DNA of 5,409 nt from assembly GCA_030605285.1 (NCBI GenBank), contig JAUWIQ010000172.1:1-5409 (forward strand), given 5' to 3'. The stretch comes from Planctomycetota bacterium. GTDB taxonomy: Bacteria; Planctomycetota; Planctomycetia; Pirellulales; UBA7805. Both the position numbers and the translations under genes were made by a program. Numbering within the stretch: the first letter of the stretch is position 1; every line of letters begins with the position of its first letter. Positions 1 through 5,409 of this stretch are shown here, in pieces. The notes beneath the pieces are model-generated. The model was not told where the DNA came from. It did not search any database and saw nothing but the letters and a program-made list of their open reading frames with translations.

Positions 1-810
1 AATGTCTACTTCCAGCGAACCGGCTACGGTCTGGTGATGCGGATCATTCCCTCGGAGATCATGACGCTCAACCAGTTGAGCATGCCCGAGGTGCTCAAGA
101 CGCTGGCCGCTCGGCGGGCCGGACTCATTCTGGCTACGGGACCTACAGGGAGTGGTAAAACGACGACGCTCGCGGCCATGATCGACCACATCAATTCCAG
201 CAGTAGCCGGCGTGTGATCACGATTGAGGACCCAGTGGAATTTGTATACGTCAACAAAAAGTCAATTATCAGCCATCGCGAGGTGGGAACGCATACCCAA
301 TCTTTTAACGCCGCACTGCGAGCGGTCACACGACAGGATGCCGATGTTGTACTAGTGGGCGAATTGCGCGATTTGGAGACGATGTCGTTGGCCCTCTCCG
401 CGGCGGCAATGGGGACGCTCGTGTTCGGTACGCTGCACACCAATAGCGCGGCAAAAACAATTGACCGCATTATCGACATGTTTCCCGTAGATCAACAGTC
501 GCAAGTCAGGACGGTCCTCGCCGAATCCCTCAGTGGGATCGTGGCCCAACAACTCTTGCGCAAGAAGGGCGGGGAGGGGCGTTTTGCCGCCGCCGAAATC
601 CTAGTCGGTAATCACGCCGTGGCGAGTATTATCCGGGAGGGGAAAATCGAACGCATCACGTCGGTGATTCAATCGGGAAAACGTGAAGGAATGCAGTTGA
701 TGGATGATGCTTTGGAGAGCATGGCCAATGAAGGTCTGATCGACGGCAAGGATGTCTACATGAAGTCCAATGATAAAAAACGCTTTGCACACCTTGCGGA
801 AGACGAGTGA
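1..810 (+). CDS. pilT: Type IV pilus retraction ATPase PilT, 5' end outside the window
   Basis: PilT is a hexameric cytoplasmic ATPase at the base of the type IV pilus that powers pilus disassembly, giving twitching motility and DNA uptake. The reading frame is open from base 1, and the codons before the first internal ATG (position 34) already read like PilT, so that ATG is not the start. Visible are 269 codons of a family usually near 340-370; the N-terminal PAS-like domain is mostly missing. Seen in order: Walker A GPTGSGKT (139-162), Asp box ITIEDPVEF (about 217-243), Walker B VVLVGELRD (about 346-372) with its catalytic Glu, and the His box GTLHTNSAAKTID (about 430-468). The tail has IIREGK and GMQLMDDAL, the usual PilT C-terminal signature. 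PilT fits better than the extension ATPase PilB, because no zinc-binding CxxC motifs are present, and better than PilU, which lacks the TNSAAKTIDRIID wording. The Glu usual in the AAE-x-G stretch after Walker B is Ala here (406-408). rsmE follows on the same strand. Confidence 0.93.
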   Translation, partial: NVYFQRTGYGLVMRIIPSEIMTLNQLSMPEVLKTLAARRAGLILATGPTGSGKTTTLAAMIDHINSSSSRRVITIEDPVEFVYVNKKSIISHREVGTHTQSFNAALRAVTRQDADVVLVGELRDLETMSLALSAAAMGTLVFGTLHTNSAAKTIDRIIDMFPVDQQSQVRTVLAESLSGIVAQQLLRKKGGEGRFAAAEILVGNHAVASIIREGKIERITSVIQSGKREGMQLMDDALESMANEGLIDGKDVYMKSNDKKRFAHLAEDE

Positions 811-923
811 CCGCAGCGCTGGCATGCAAGGCGGTGCAGGGGTCGGGCCATCACCGATCCCAGGCGCCGCTCGGCGGGCCTTACCAGTTCACTTTCAATC
901 CACACCGTGTTACGGGTATCCTC
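807..923 (+). other. Alternative N-terminal extension of rsmE or untranslated pilT-rsmE spacer
   Basis: This stretch is in frame with rsmE and stop-free from a GTG at 807, with a further in-frame GTG at 834. Its 39 codons give a Gly/Pro/His-rich peptide that does not resemble the PUA domain of RsmE, so I read it as a spacer rather than coding sequence. It holds a GC-rich imperfect hairpin (about 863-880, CGCC/GGCG around a GCTC loop) and a 15-base exact copy of a pilT segment (866-880 against 106-120). No convincing promoter is seen, so rsmE may be read from the pilT transcript. Confidence 0.5.
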
Positions 924-1634
924 TTGCACCGCTTCTTTTCCGAATCTCCACTGACCAGCGATCAGGCCTACCTTGTGGGTGTCGAGGCCCATCATCTTCT
1001 ACACGTACTGCGAATCGGTGTGGGGGACGGGGTGATCCTGTTCGATGGAAAGGGAGCCGAGTTCCGCGCGCGGGTTGAGGTTACCGGTCGCCAAAAAGTT
1101 GAATTGACTATCGAGCAGCAGATCGAAACCGATCGGGAACTTCCGTTTGCATTGACACTTGGTGTGGCCCTGCCCAAGGGAGACCGCCAACGCTGGCTGG
1201 TCGAAAAAGTGACCGAACTGGGTGTCTCGCGGATTGTGCCGCTACACTGTGAAAGGAGCGTTGTCCAGGCAAGTCGTCGGCCCAGTCATCGACTGCAGCG
1301 GGCGGTGATCGAAGCATGTAAACAGTGTGGACGCAATTGTCTTACAGAAATTGCCCCCAGCCAGGATTTTCTGGAGTGGGCCGGTCGAGCACTGCCCGGG
1401 ACGCTGCGGCTCTTTGCACATCCCGAGGCCTCGCAACGAATCCAGGAACTACTCTCGCGTGAACTTCCGGCGGAGGTCGAGATTGCGATCGGGCCGGAGG
1501 GAGGTTTTAGCCCCAAGGAGTTTGCCGCGGCCCGCTATGCAGGGTGGCATCCGGTCAATCTGGGGCCACGCTGGTTGCGGGTGGAGACGGCCGCGGTGGC
1601 GGCAGTCTCTGCGGTCGCTTTGGGAGGTGTCTAG
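924..1634 (+). CDS. rsmE: 16S rRNA (uracil(1498)-N3)-methyltransferase RsmE
   Basis: RsmE is a SPOUT-class, SAM-dependent enzyme that methylates N3 of U1498 in helix 44 of 16S rRNA, near the decoding centre of the 30S subunit. With a TTG start at 924 the protein is 236 residues, the family's normal size, and begins M-HRFF, matching the usual family start. Residues 1-70 are the PUA-like RNA-binding domain (HHLLHVLR at 23-30, GDGVILFDG at 34-42). Residues 73 onward form the knotted methyltransferase domain: LPKGDR (83-88), EKVTELGV (94-101), EACKQCGR (130-137), the SAM-loop motif GPEGGFS (190-196), and LGPRWLRVETAA (213-224). The start is uncertain. The frame is open back to GTG 807, which overlaps the pilT stop as GTGA and has GGAAG four bases upstream; that would add 39 residues with no RsmE character. 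No clear Shine-Dalgarno site precedes TTG 924. Identity is firm; start moderately sure. Confidence 0.92.
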   Translation: MHRFFSESPLTSDQAYLVGVEAHHLLHVLRIGVGDGVILFDGKGAEFRARVEVTGRQKVELTIEQQIETDRELPFALTLGVALPKGDRQRWLVEKVTELGVSRIVPLHCERSVVQASRRPSHRLQRAVIEACKQCGRNCLTEIAPSQDFLEWAGRALPGTLRLFAHPEASQRIQELLSRELPAEVEIAIGPEGGFSPKEFAAARYAGWHPVNLGPRWLRVETAAVAAVSAVALGGV

Positions 1635-1671
1635 TCTCTGCAACGATTGGTATGTTTTCTAGTCGCCACGG

Positions 1672-2202
1672 TCACTCTGGTTTTTCCTTCGCTGCAGATT
1701 TCGATTTTTCGTCGTCGCTTTGTTCTTCCCGAACGATTTTTCCATACAGGTGGCCACCGACCTTGCCGTGCTGCCACGTTCCCGCATAGCGGTCCCCGTA
1801 AAAGAGCACGCGGGCAGAAAAAGAACCTAGACCCGGAATCGAATAATCGGTGAGGGTGATGACGGGTGTATCTCCAGCCCACTCGACCGTGAGCGGTAAC
1901 GGAATCGTAAGATCAACCTTCCCGAACTGAAGGCGGACATCGAATTTCCAAAGTTTGCTCTTGAACGGTATCTTCGCCACGCGCCGGATCGTATAGCGTT
2001 CCTCGGCAGGCGATTTCTCAGGGGGCTCGCCCTCCTGCGTGGAGTGCCCCAGGAGTGTTGCTCCCGAGAGTTGGTTTTCAAAGTGTGTTTCCAGTTGCCC
2101 GCGGTTTTTTTCTGCCCCGGGAACAGCGGATTCCTTAGCCTGAGCAAACAGCGAAGCGTGGAGCAGGGGCAGCAGAGCGATCCCACGGAGAATCTGGTTC
2201 AT
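1672..2202 (-). CDS. Secreted protein of unknown function, conserved planctomycete type
   Basis: Function is not recognised. The 176-residue product starts with a signal peptide: MNQILRG, then a hydrophobic stretch (8-19) ending in Ala-Gln-Ala (20-22), a plausible signal peptidase I site, so it is likely exported. No lipobox Cys is present. A polar linker (23-45) leads to a compact domain of about 115 residues. Its most ordered-looking parts are SGATLLGH (46-53), EERYTIRRV (67-75), alternating hydrophobic strands (86-106), WAGDTPVITLTDYSIPGLG (108-126), RVLFYGDRYAGTWQHG (131-146) and GGHLYGKI (149-156). The spacing suggests an all-beta fold, by inference only; no catalytic motif is apparent. 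The tail (157-176) is charged and Lys/Glu-rich. ATG 2202 was chosen over the upstream ATG at 2283 because it starts the signal peptide and has AGGGA (2210-2214) seven bases upstream. It converges on rsmE (37-bp gap) and is divergent from the PQQ lipoprotein gene. I recall similar planctomycete hypotheticals; unverified. Confidence 0.82.
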   Translation of the reverse strand: MNQILRGIALLPLLHASLFAQAKESAVPGAEKNRGQLETHFENQLSGATLLGHSTQEGEPPEKSPAEERYTIRRVAKIPFKSKLWKFDVRLQFGKVDLTIPLPLTVEWAGDTPVITLTDYSIPGLGSFSARVLFYGDRYAGTWQHGKVGGHLYGKIVREEQSDDEKSKSAAKEKPE

Positions 2203-2259
2203 GGTCGAATCCCTGGTGTGTACTATGAAATGGCCCGTCGAACAGGTGGGCTCCCGCTG

Positions 2260-2265
2260 ATTATA
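2260..2265 (-). promoter_or_regulatory. Candidate -10 box for the secreted-protein gene
   Basis: On the minus strand this reads TATAAT, a perfect sigma70 -10 consensus, 57 bases upstream of the ATG at 2202, which would give a leader of about 50 bases. No good -35 box lies 16-18 bases further upstream (GAGCGG at the 17-base spacing), so if used it may need an activator or an upstream element. The inverted repeat at 2296-2330 lies close by. Confidence 0.35.
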
Positions 2266-2295
2266 TGCAATCTTTGCCAACACCGCTCGGACGGG

Positions 2296-2330
2296 GGTTC
2301 GCCTGGGCTGTGCCGGATGGTAGGCGAACC
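2296..2330. repeat. Perfect 9-bp inverted repeat in the divergent control region
   Basis: The arms are GGTTCGCCT (2296-2304) and AGGCGAACC (2322-2330), exact reverse complements separated by 17 bases. The arm centres are 26 bp apart, about 2.5 helical turns. The repeat lies between the candidate leftward -10 (2260-2265) and the candidate rightward -35 (2352-2357), outside both predicted transcripts. That placement suits a DNA-binding site for a dimeric regulator of one or both genes. A REP-like dispersed hairpin is an alternative. The repeat is certain; its role is not. Confidence 0.6.
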
Positions 2331-2351
2331 GGGCCAGTACTTTTGGGCCGT

Positions 2352-2380
2352 TTGAACTGGATTCTCACCGCCGGTAGAAT
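2352..2380 (+). promoter_or_regulatory. Candidate sigma70-type promoter of the PQQ lipoprotein gene
   Basis: The -35 box TTGAAC (2352-2357, four of six consensus) and -10 box TAGAAT (2375-2380, five of six) are separated by exactly 17 bases. Transcription would start near 2387, leaving a leader of about 65 bases before the ATG at 2452. It faces the lipoprotein gene and lies 21 bases to the right of the inverted repeat. Confidence 0.5.
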
Positions 2381-2440
2381 GCCAGCCTCCCCCCTGCCGG
2401 CCCAGGTCGCTGCATGTCCTCCAGGGCTCCATGGAAGAAC

Positions 2441-2445
2441 GAGGA
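2441..2445 (+). promoter_or_regulatory. Shine-Dalgarno site that sets the PQQ lipoprotein start at 2452
   Basis: GAGGA here is six bases from ATG 2452 (nine from the adjacent ATG 2455). The earlier in-frame ATG at 2431 has only AGGG at a four-base spacing and would put polar residues (EERGIA) in front of the lipoprotein signal. This supports 2452 as the start. Confidence 0.65.
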
Positions 2446-2451
2446 ATTGCC

Positions 2452-3873
2452 ATGATGAAAGACTGCCTGTTTGTTCTCGCCCTCTCTTCTTTGCTCTGCG
2501 GATGTAATGGGACTGCTGTGGAAACCCATGATACGAACGCAGATGCCGCAGGAGCTGGTGATCTGCGACATGCGCCCGCAGTCGTTCGTACTGTGAACGC
2601 AAAAAAGACCGACCCCATTCAAGGGGTTTACCAGTGGCCCCAGTGGCGCGGACCCGATCGGACCGACCTCTCGACAGAGACGGGCTTGCAACAGCAATGG
2701 CCCGAGGGGGGGCAGGGGCCTAAGCGACTCTGGCTCTCACGCGATGCGGGCATCGGCTACTCAGGACCCGCTGTGGTCGACGGCGTACTCTATACCATGG
2801 GCGCGCGGCCCCTGTCGGTTGCCGGCGTCGGAGACGGAGGTGAGGCCACCGAGATTGATCCGGACGCGAAAGCATACGTGATTGCGCTCGATGCCAATAC
2901 CGGCAAAGAACTCTGGGCCACCGAAGTCGGCGATCTGTTTGAGAATAACTGGGGGAACGGGCCGAGGAGTACGCCCACAGTGGATGGAGACTGGCGCTAT
3001 GCGTTAGGTGCCAAAGGCGATTTGGTGTGTCTTCGTCGGGAGGACGGCGCGGTTCGCTGGCGAAAAAGTTTTACCGAGGATTTGGGTGGCGAAATACCAC
3101 AATGGGGTTTTTGTGAATCGGTACTCGTGGATGGCGATCGCGTCGTCTGCACCCCGGGAGGGGGCGAGGGAGCGATGGCGGCCCTCGACAAGCGTACGGG
3201 TGAGGTGATCTGGCGATCCAAAGATTTTACGGACGGTGCGCAGTATGCCTCGATCATCGCGATTGAGAATGGCGGTAAACGGCAATATGTGCAGCTCACC
3301 CAGGAGCATCTGGTCGGGATCGACGCTGCGAACGGAGATTTGCTCTGGAGCAGTGACTGGCCAGGCCGGGTTGCGGTGGTGCCGACCCCGATTTCCCATC
3401 ACGACTCAGTCTATATCTCTTCTGGCTATGGGGTCGGGTGCAAATTGCTTCAACTCAATGCGGAGAATCAGGCCGAGGAAGTGTACGCCAATCGCATGAT
3501 GAAAAACCATCATGGCGGGGTGATTTTGTTTAATGGACATCTCTACGGCTACTCCGATGGGGTCGGTTGGTTGTGCCAGGATTTTCAGTCGGGTGAAAAA
3601 GTCTGGAGTGAGAAAAAAGAATTGGGCAAGGGCGGAATTGCGTATGCCGATGGCAGATTTTATTGCGTAGACGAAAGCGATGGGCGTGTCGTCCTCATTG
3701 ATGCGTCTCCGAAAGGCTGGCAATCGCGGGGTGAGTTTCTACTCGAGCCCCAGACGCAGCTCCGCAAACCGGCAGGCCGGATCTGGACCCACCCGGTGAT
3801 CGTCGATGGCAAACTCTATTTGCGAGACCAGGAATTGCTCTATTGCTACGATGTCCGCGAAGGTCTCAACTAG
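2452..3873 (+). CDS. PQQ-like beta-propeller repeat lipoprotein
   Basis: A 473-residue predicted lipoprotein with a PQQ-binding-like (quinoprotein-type) beta-propeller. The start MMKD leads into a hydrophobic core and a lipobox-like LLCGC with the modified Cys at residue 18; Cys at -2 is unusual but tolerable. After a polar linker comes WPQWRGPDR (62-70), the hallmark of the large planctomycete PQQ-like family. Blade motifs of the form ALD-x-x-TG-x-x-W follow: ALDANTGKELW (145-155), LRREDGAVRW (194-203), ALDKRTGEVIW (244-254), IDAANGDLLW (290-299) and DFQSGEKVW (377-385), with later degenerate blades ending in YLRDQELLYCYD (456-467). Substrate and cofactor are unknown: many family members are scaffolds or do not bind PQQ, and the often-seen labels BamB and alcohol dehydrogenase are not supported here, since no Omp gene is adjacent and no dehydrogenase-specific residues are visible. 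Residues about 119-140 look like an extra loop in the first blade. It has its own promoter, is divergent from the secreted-protein gene, and converges on the hydrolase gene (25-bp gap). Confidence 0.9.
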   Translation: MMKDCLFVLALSSLLCGCNGTAVETHDTNADAAGAGDLRHAPAVVRTVNAKKTDPIQGVYQWPQWRGPDRTDLSTETGLQQQWPEGGQGPKRLWLSRDAGIGYSGPAVVDGVLYTMGARPLSVAGVGDGGEATEIDPDAKAYVIALDANTGKELWATEVGDLFENNWGNGPRSTPTVDGDWRYALGAKGDLVCLRREDGAVRWRKSFTEDLGGEIPQWGFCESVLVDGDRVVCTPGGGEGAMAALDKRTGEVIWRSKDFTDGAQYASIIAIENGGKRQYVQLTQEHLVGIDAANGDLLWSSDWPGRVAVVPTPISHHDSVYISSGYGVGCKLLQLNAENQAEEVYANRMMKNHHGGVILFNGHLYGYSDGVGWLCQDFQSGEKVWSEKKELGKGGIAYADGRFYCVDESDGRVVLIDASPKGWQSRGEFLLEPQTQLRKPAGRIWTHPVIVDGKLYLRDQELLYCYDVREGLN

Positions 3874-3898
3874 CGGCAGATTTCCAAAGCACCGGTTC

Positions 3899-4615
3899 CT
3901 AAAACACCTCTTTGAGAAAATGGGTTAGCGATTGCCAGGATCGCTCATCGGCCGCTGCGTTATAGACGGTACCGAATTCTGGATCGTTGGCTTCCGGGTT
4001 CGTAAAGGCGTGCAGTGCGTTGCCGTAGGTATGCAACTGCCAGTCGGCACCGGCCTCGGCCATTTCTTTTTCCAGGGCCAGAACCTGCTCGCTCGGGACC
4101 ATCGGATCGAGATAGCCATGCAGTACCAGCACCTTGCCGGGGATTTTTTCTGTCGCCAATCCCTGCGGTGCCGGCAAGAGGCCGTGGAACCTCGCAACAC
4201 CCGCCAGGGGGCTGCCGCTACGGGCCAAGTCGAGGGCGCAAAGCCCCCCAAAACAATAGCCGATGGCGGCAATTTTCTCGGACTCCACCGCAGCAAGGTT
4301 CCGCAGCGATTCGTAGATTGCCACCAGGCGCTCGCGTAGTAGCCCTCGGTCCTCGAGCAGCGGTTGCATGAGGGCCGCATTTTCTTCTTTCGATGCCCCC
4401 ACGCGGCCCTCTCCGTAGAGCTCGGCTGCAAAGCCGGCATACCCCAACTCGGCCAGGCGTTCAGCAGACCGCACCGCAAACGCATCGCAGCCGGCCCAGG
4501 CATGGCAGACCATCACGGTAGGCAGTGGTGTCTGGATTCCTTCTTGATAAATCAGCTGTCCGTCGAGTTGGACCGGTCCATGCTGTAGGGCGATTTTTTC
4601 TCTAGAAAGACGCAT
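3899..4615 (-). CDS. Dienelactone hydrolase family alpha/beta-hydrolase
   Basis: A 238-residue cytoplasmic protein (no signal peptide) of the dienelactone hydrolase family, which is normally about 230-250 residues. The founding enzyme opens the lactone ring of dienelactones to maleylacetate in chlorocatechol breakdown, but many relatives act on other esters or lactones. The triad is complete and at nearly canonical positions: nucleophile Cys121 in GYCFGG (119-124), Asp170 in HGYLDPMVP (166-174), and His202 in HAFTNPEA (202-209). CHAWAG (37-42) supplies the loop near the oxyanion hole, and ELYGEG (65-70) matches the family's region of similar form. No aromatic-degradation genes are nearby, so the substrate is unknown and a carboxymethylenebutenolidase label would be over-specific. 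The ATG at 4615 is well supported by AAGGAGG (4625-4631, nine-base spacing) and a promoter just upstream. The gene converges on the PQQ lipoprotein gene and is divergent from the VTT protein gene. Confidence 0.93.
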   Translation of the reverse strand: MRLSREKIALQHGPVQLDGQLIYQEGIQTPLPTVMVCHAWAGCDAFAVRSAERLAELGYAGFAAELYGEGRVGASKEENAALMQPLLEDRGLLRERLVAIYESLRNLAAVESEKIAAIGYCFGGLCALDLARSGSPLAGVARFHGLLPAPQGLATEKIPGKVLVLHGYLDPMVPSEQVLALEKEMAEAGADWQLHTYGNALHAFTNPEANDPEFGTVYNAAADERSWQSLTHFLKEVF

Positions 4616-4624
4616 CGCAGCATT

Positions 4625-4669
4625 CCTCCTTTGAGGGCCGATTATGGGTTGGTCCTGATTTCCTGTCTA
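4625..4669 (-). promoter_or_regulatory. Promoter and strong Shine-Dalgarno site of the hydrolase gene
   Basis: On the minus strand the -35 box TAGACA (4664-4669, five of six consensus) and -10 box CATAAT (4641-4646, five of six) are 17 bases apart. Transcription would start near 4634, leaving a leader of about 19 bases that carries AAGGAGG (4625-4631), a near-perfect ribosome binding site. The parts fit together well; no operator repeat was noticed. Confidence 0.55.
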
Positions 4670-4732
4670 GGGTAGCGGATAGAGAGACCATGAGAAAATA
4701 GCGGGAAAATATTCAGGTGACAATTTCCTTGC

Positions 4733-4739
4733 GAGGTGA
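4733..4739 (+). promoter_or_regulatory. Shine-Dalgarno site that sets the VTT protein start at 4745
   Basis: GAGGTGA lies five bases before ATG 4745. It favours this start over the in-frame ATG at 4781, which has no comparable site, and over the in-frame GTG at 4736 inside the motif. No clear -35/-10 pair for this gene was found in 4616-4732. Confidence 0.6.
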
Positions 4740-4744
4740 CTACA

Positions 4745-5409
4745 ATGCATCCCCATCGCAGGAATTATTCTTTTCGAGCAATGGATAGGTGTTGGAAAGC
4801 CTTCATCAAGCGACGTGGTGTGTCCGTGCTGACAGAAAAAATAAAAGACCAACAAGCAGGCGGATTGCCAGAACATATTACGTTCCGCGTTCGTCATCAT
4901 CGCACCTATTTGATAATCTACCTGGTCGAGGTGGCGATCTTACTGATCGTCTTCGCTTTGATCGCTTATGCGGTTAAAGACTACATCGGAGCGCTCGAAA
5001 GTTGGGTCCAGGGAATGGGGTCGTGGGCTCCCCTCTTGTTCGTGTTAGTGGCCGCTTGCCTTTGTGTGATTTTTGTACCTCAGACGGTGCTGGGGGTGGC
5101 GGGTGGTGTTTTATTTGGTGTGGGATTTGGAGTGCTTTACGTTTTCATTGCGGTATTTCTTGCGGCACTTATCAGTTTCTTTCTCGGCCGTCAGTTTTTC
5201 CGTAGGCGGGTTGCCAAGTTAATCGAAAAGCATCCGAGATTCGGGATATTTGATCGAGCACCGCCCGGTAAGCGACTCCGGCTGATGTTTCTGATGCGGC
5301 TGGCACCAGCAAATTTTGCCCTCCTGAATTACGTTTGTGCCGTGAGTAAGGTAAAGCTCTGGAGGTATCTGCTTGCCTTGTTAGGAGTTTTGCCCGGCAA
5401 TCTGTGTAC
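4745..5409 (+). CDS. TVP38/TMEM64 (VTT/DedA superfamily) membrane protein, 3' end outside the window
   Basis: An inner-membrane protein of the TVP38/TMEM64 family, which carries the VTT (SNARE-associated Golgi) domain shared with DedA. Members of the wider superfamily are linked to lipid scrambling or undecaprenyl-phosphate recycling and membrane homeostasis; the role of this one is unknown. The frame stays open to the window edge, 221 codons plus two bases. A basic, soluble N-terminus (1-52) precedes the first membrane segment (about 54-76). A second hydrophobic stretch (about 96-114) runs into FVPQTVLGVAGGVLFG (110-125), the VTT signature with Pro and the Gly-rich re-entrant loop, then a third stretch (128-147) ending FLGR. 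Next comes a basic cytoplasmic loop (148-180) and the second conserved block MRLAPANFALLNY (184-196), equivalent to the usual R-x-x-P...NY motif, with YLLALLGVLPGN (208-219) at the end. The start is set by GAGGTGA five bases upstream. It is divergent from the hydrolase gene across a 129-bp gap. DedA proper is less likely. Confidence 0.88.
   Translation, partial: MHPHRRNYSFRAMDRCWKAFIKRRGVSVLTEKIKDQQAGGLPEHITFRVRHHRTYLIIYLVEVAILLIVFALIAYAVKDYIGALESWVQGMGSWAPLLFVLVAACLCVIFVPQTVLGVAGGVLFGVGFGVLYVFIAVFLAALISFFLGRQFFRRRVAKLIEKHPRFGIFDRAPPGKRLRLMFLMRLAPANFALLNYVCAVSKVKLWRYLLALLGVLPGNLC

Noticed and set aside
24..479. Long open frame on the minus strand across pilT
   Set aside because: It lies opposite the Walker A and Walker B coding region of pilT, has no recognisable domain, and is a shadow of a certain gene.
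1630..1664. Direct repeat TCTAGTC (1630-1636 and 1658-1664) and a possible terminator between rsmE and the secreted-protein gene
   Set aside because: Seven bases in direct orientation cannot form a terminator stem, and no GC-rich hairpin followed by a T-run is present on either strand.
2223..2697. Minus-strand open frames over the divergent control region and the start of the PQQ gene
   Set aside because: They overlap the lipoprotein signal peptide and the control elements, and no domain is recognisable.
2452..3873. Naming the propeller protein BamB or a PQQ-dependent alcohol dehydrogenase
   Set aside because: The repeats alone do not support either: no Bam complex neighbour is present and no dehydrogenase active-site or c-type haem CxxCH motif is seen.
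3874..3898. Possible bidirectional terminator between the convergent PQQ and hydrolase genes
   Set aside because: The 25-base gap has only a short ACCGGT palindrome and no stable stem with a T-run.
3925..4503. Open frames overlapping the hydrolase gene in other frames (also plus strand 3932-4371)
   Set aside because: They are shadows of a gene with an intact catalytic triad, a strong ribosome site and a promoter; their translations are Arg/Trp/Pro-rich and not protein-like.
1..5409. An undescribed defence, mobile or biosynthetic system
   Set aside because: No transposase, integrase, nuclease, toxin-antitoxin pair, repeat array or biosynthetic core gene is visible; the genes are housekeeping or single envelope and enzyme genes in mixed orientations.

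Overview
The window looks like an ordinary stretch of bacterial chromosome, most likely from a planctomycete (Pirellulales-like). Three things point there: a lipid-anchored PQQ-type beta-propeller protein with the WPQWRGPDR start typical of those bacteria; a small secreted protein of a kind I associate with planctomycetes; and a PilT and RsmE whose wording resembles planctomycete versions. This is recognition from memory, not a database result. No mobile element, CRISPR array, tRNA, rRNA or phage gene is visible.

Layout, left to right. (1) Positions 1-810, plus strand: the C-terminal part of a PilT-type retraction ATPase, cut by the window edge. (2) 924-1634, plus: RsmE, the 16S rRNA m3U1498 methyltransferase, whose start is uncertain (TTG 924 or GTG 807, the latter overlapping the pilT stop). 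(3) 1672-2202, minus: a secreted protein of unknown function, convergent with rsmE. (4) 2203-2451: a divergent control region with a sigma70-like promoter for the rightward gene, a lone -10 box for the leftward gene, and a perfect 9-bp inverted repeat between them. (5) 2452-3873, plus: the PQQ-like beta-propeller lipoprotein. (6) 3899-4615, minus: a dienelactone-hydrolase-family enzyme with an intact Cys-Asp-His triad, convergent with the lipoprotein gene and preceded by a good promoter and Shine-Dalgarno site. (7) 4745-5409, plus: the start of a TVP38/TMEM64 (VTT/DedA superfamily) membrane protein, cut by the right edge.

The genes do not form one pathway. pilT and rsmE may be co-transcribed. 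The secreted protein and the PQQ lipoprotein share one divergent regulatory region and are both exported, so joint regulation is possible. The hydrolase and the VTT protein are divergent neighbours without an evident functional link. I found no convincing undescribed system. The points most worth checking are the inverted repeat between the divergent promoters, the uncharacterised secreted protein, a 13-codon upstream ORF that ends on the lipoprotein start codon, and the rsmE start.
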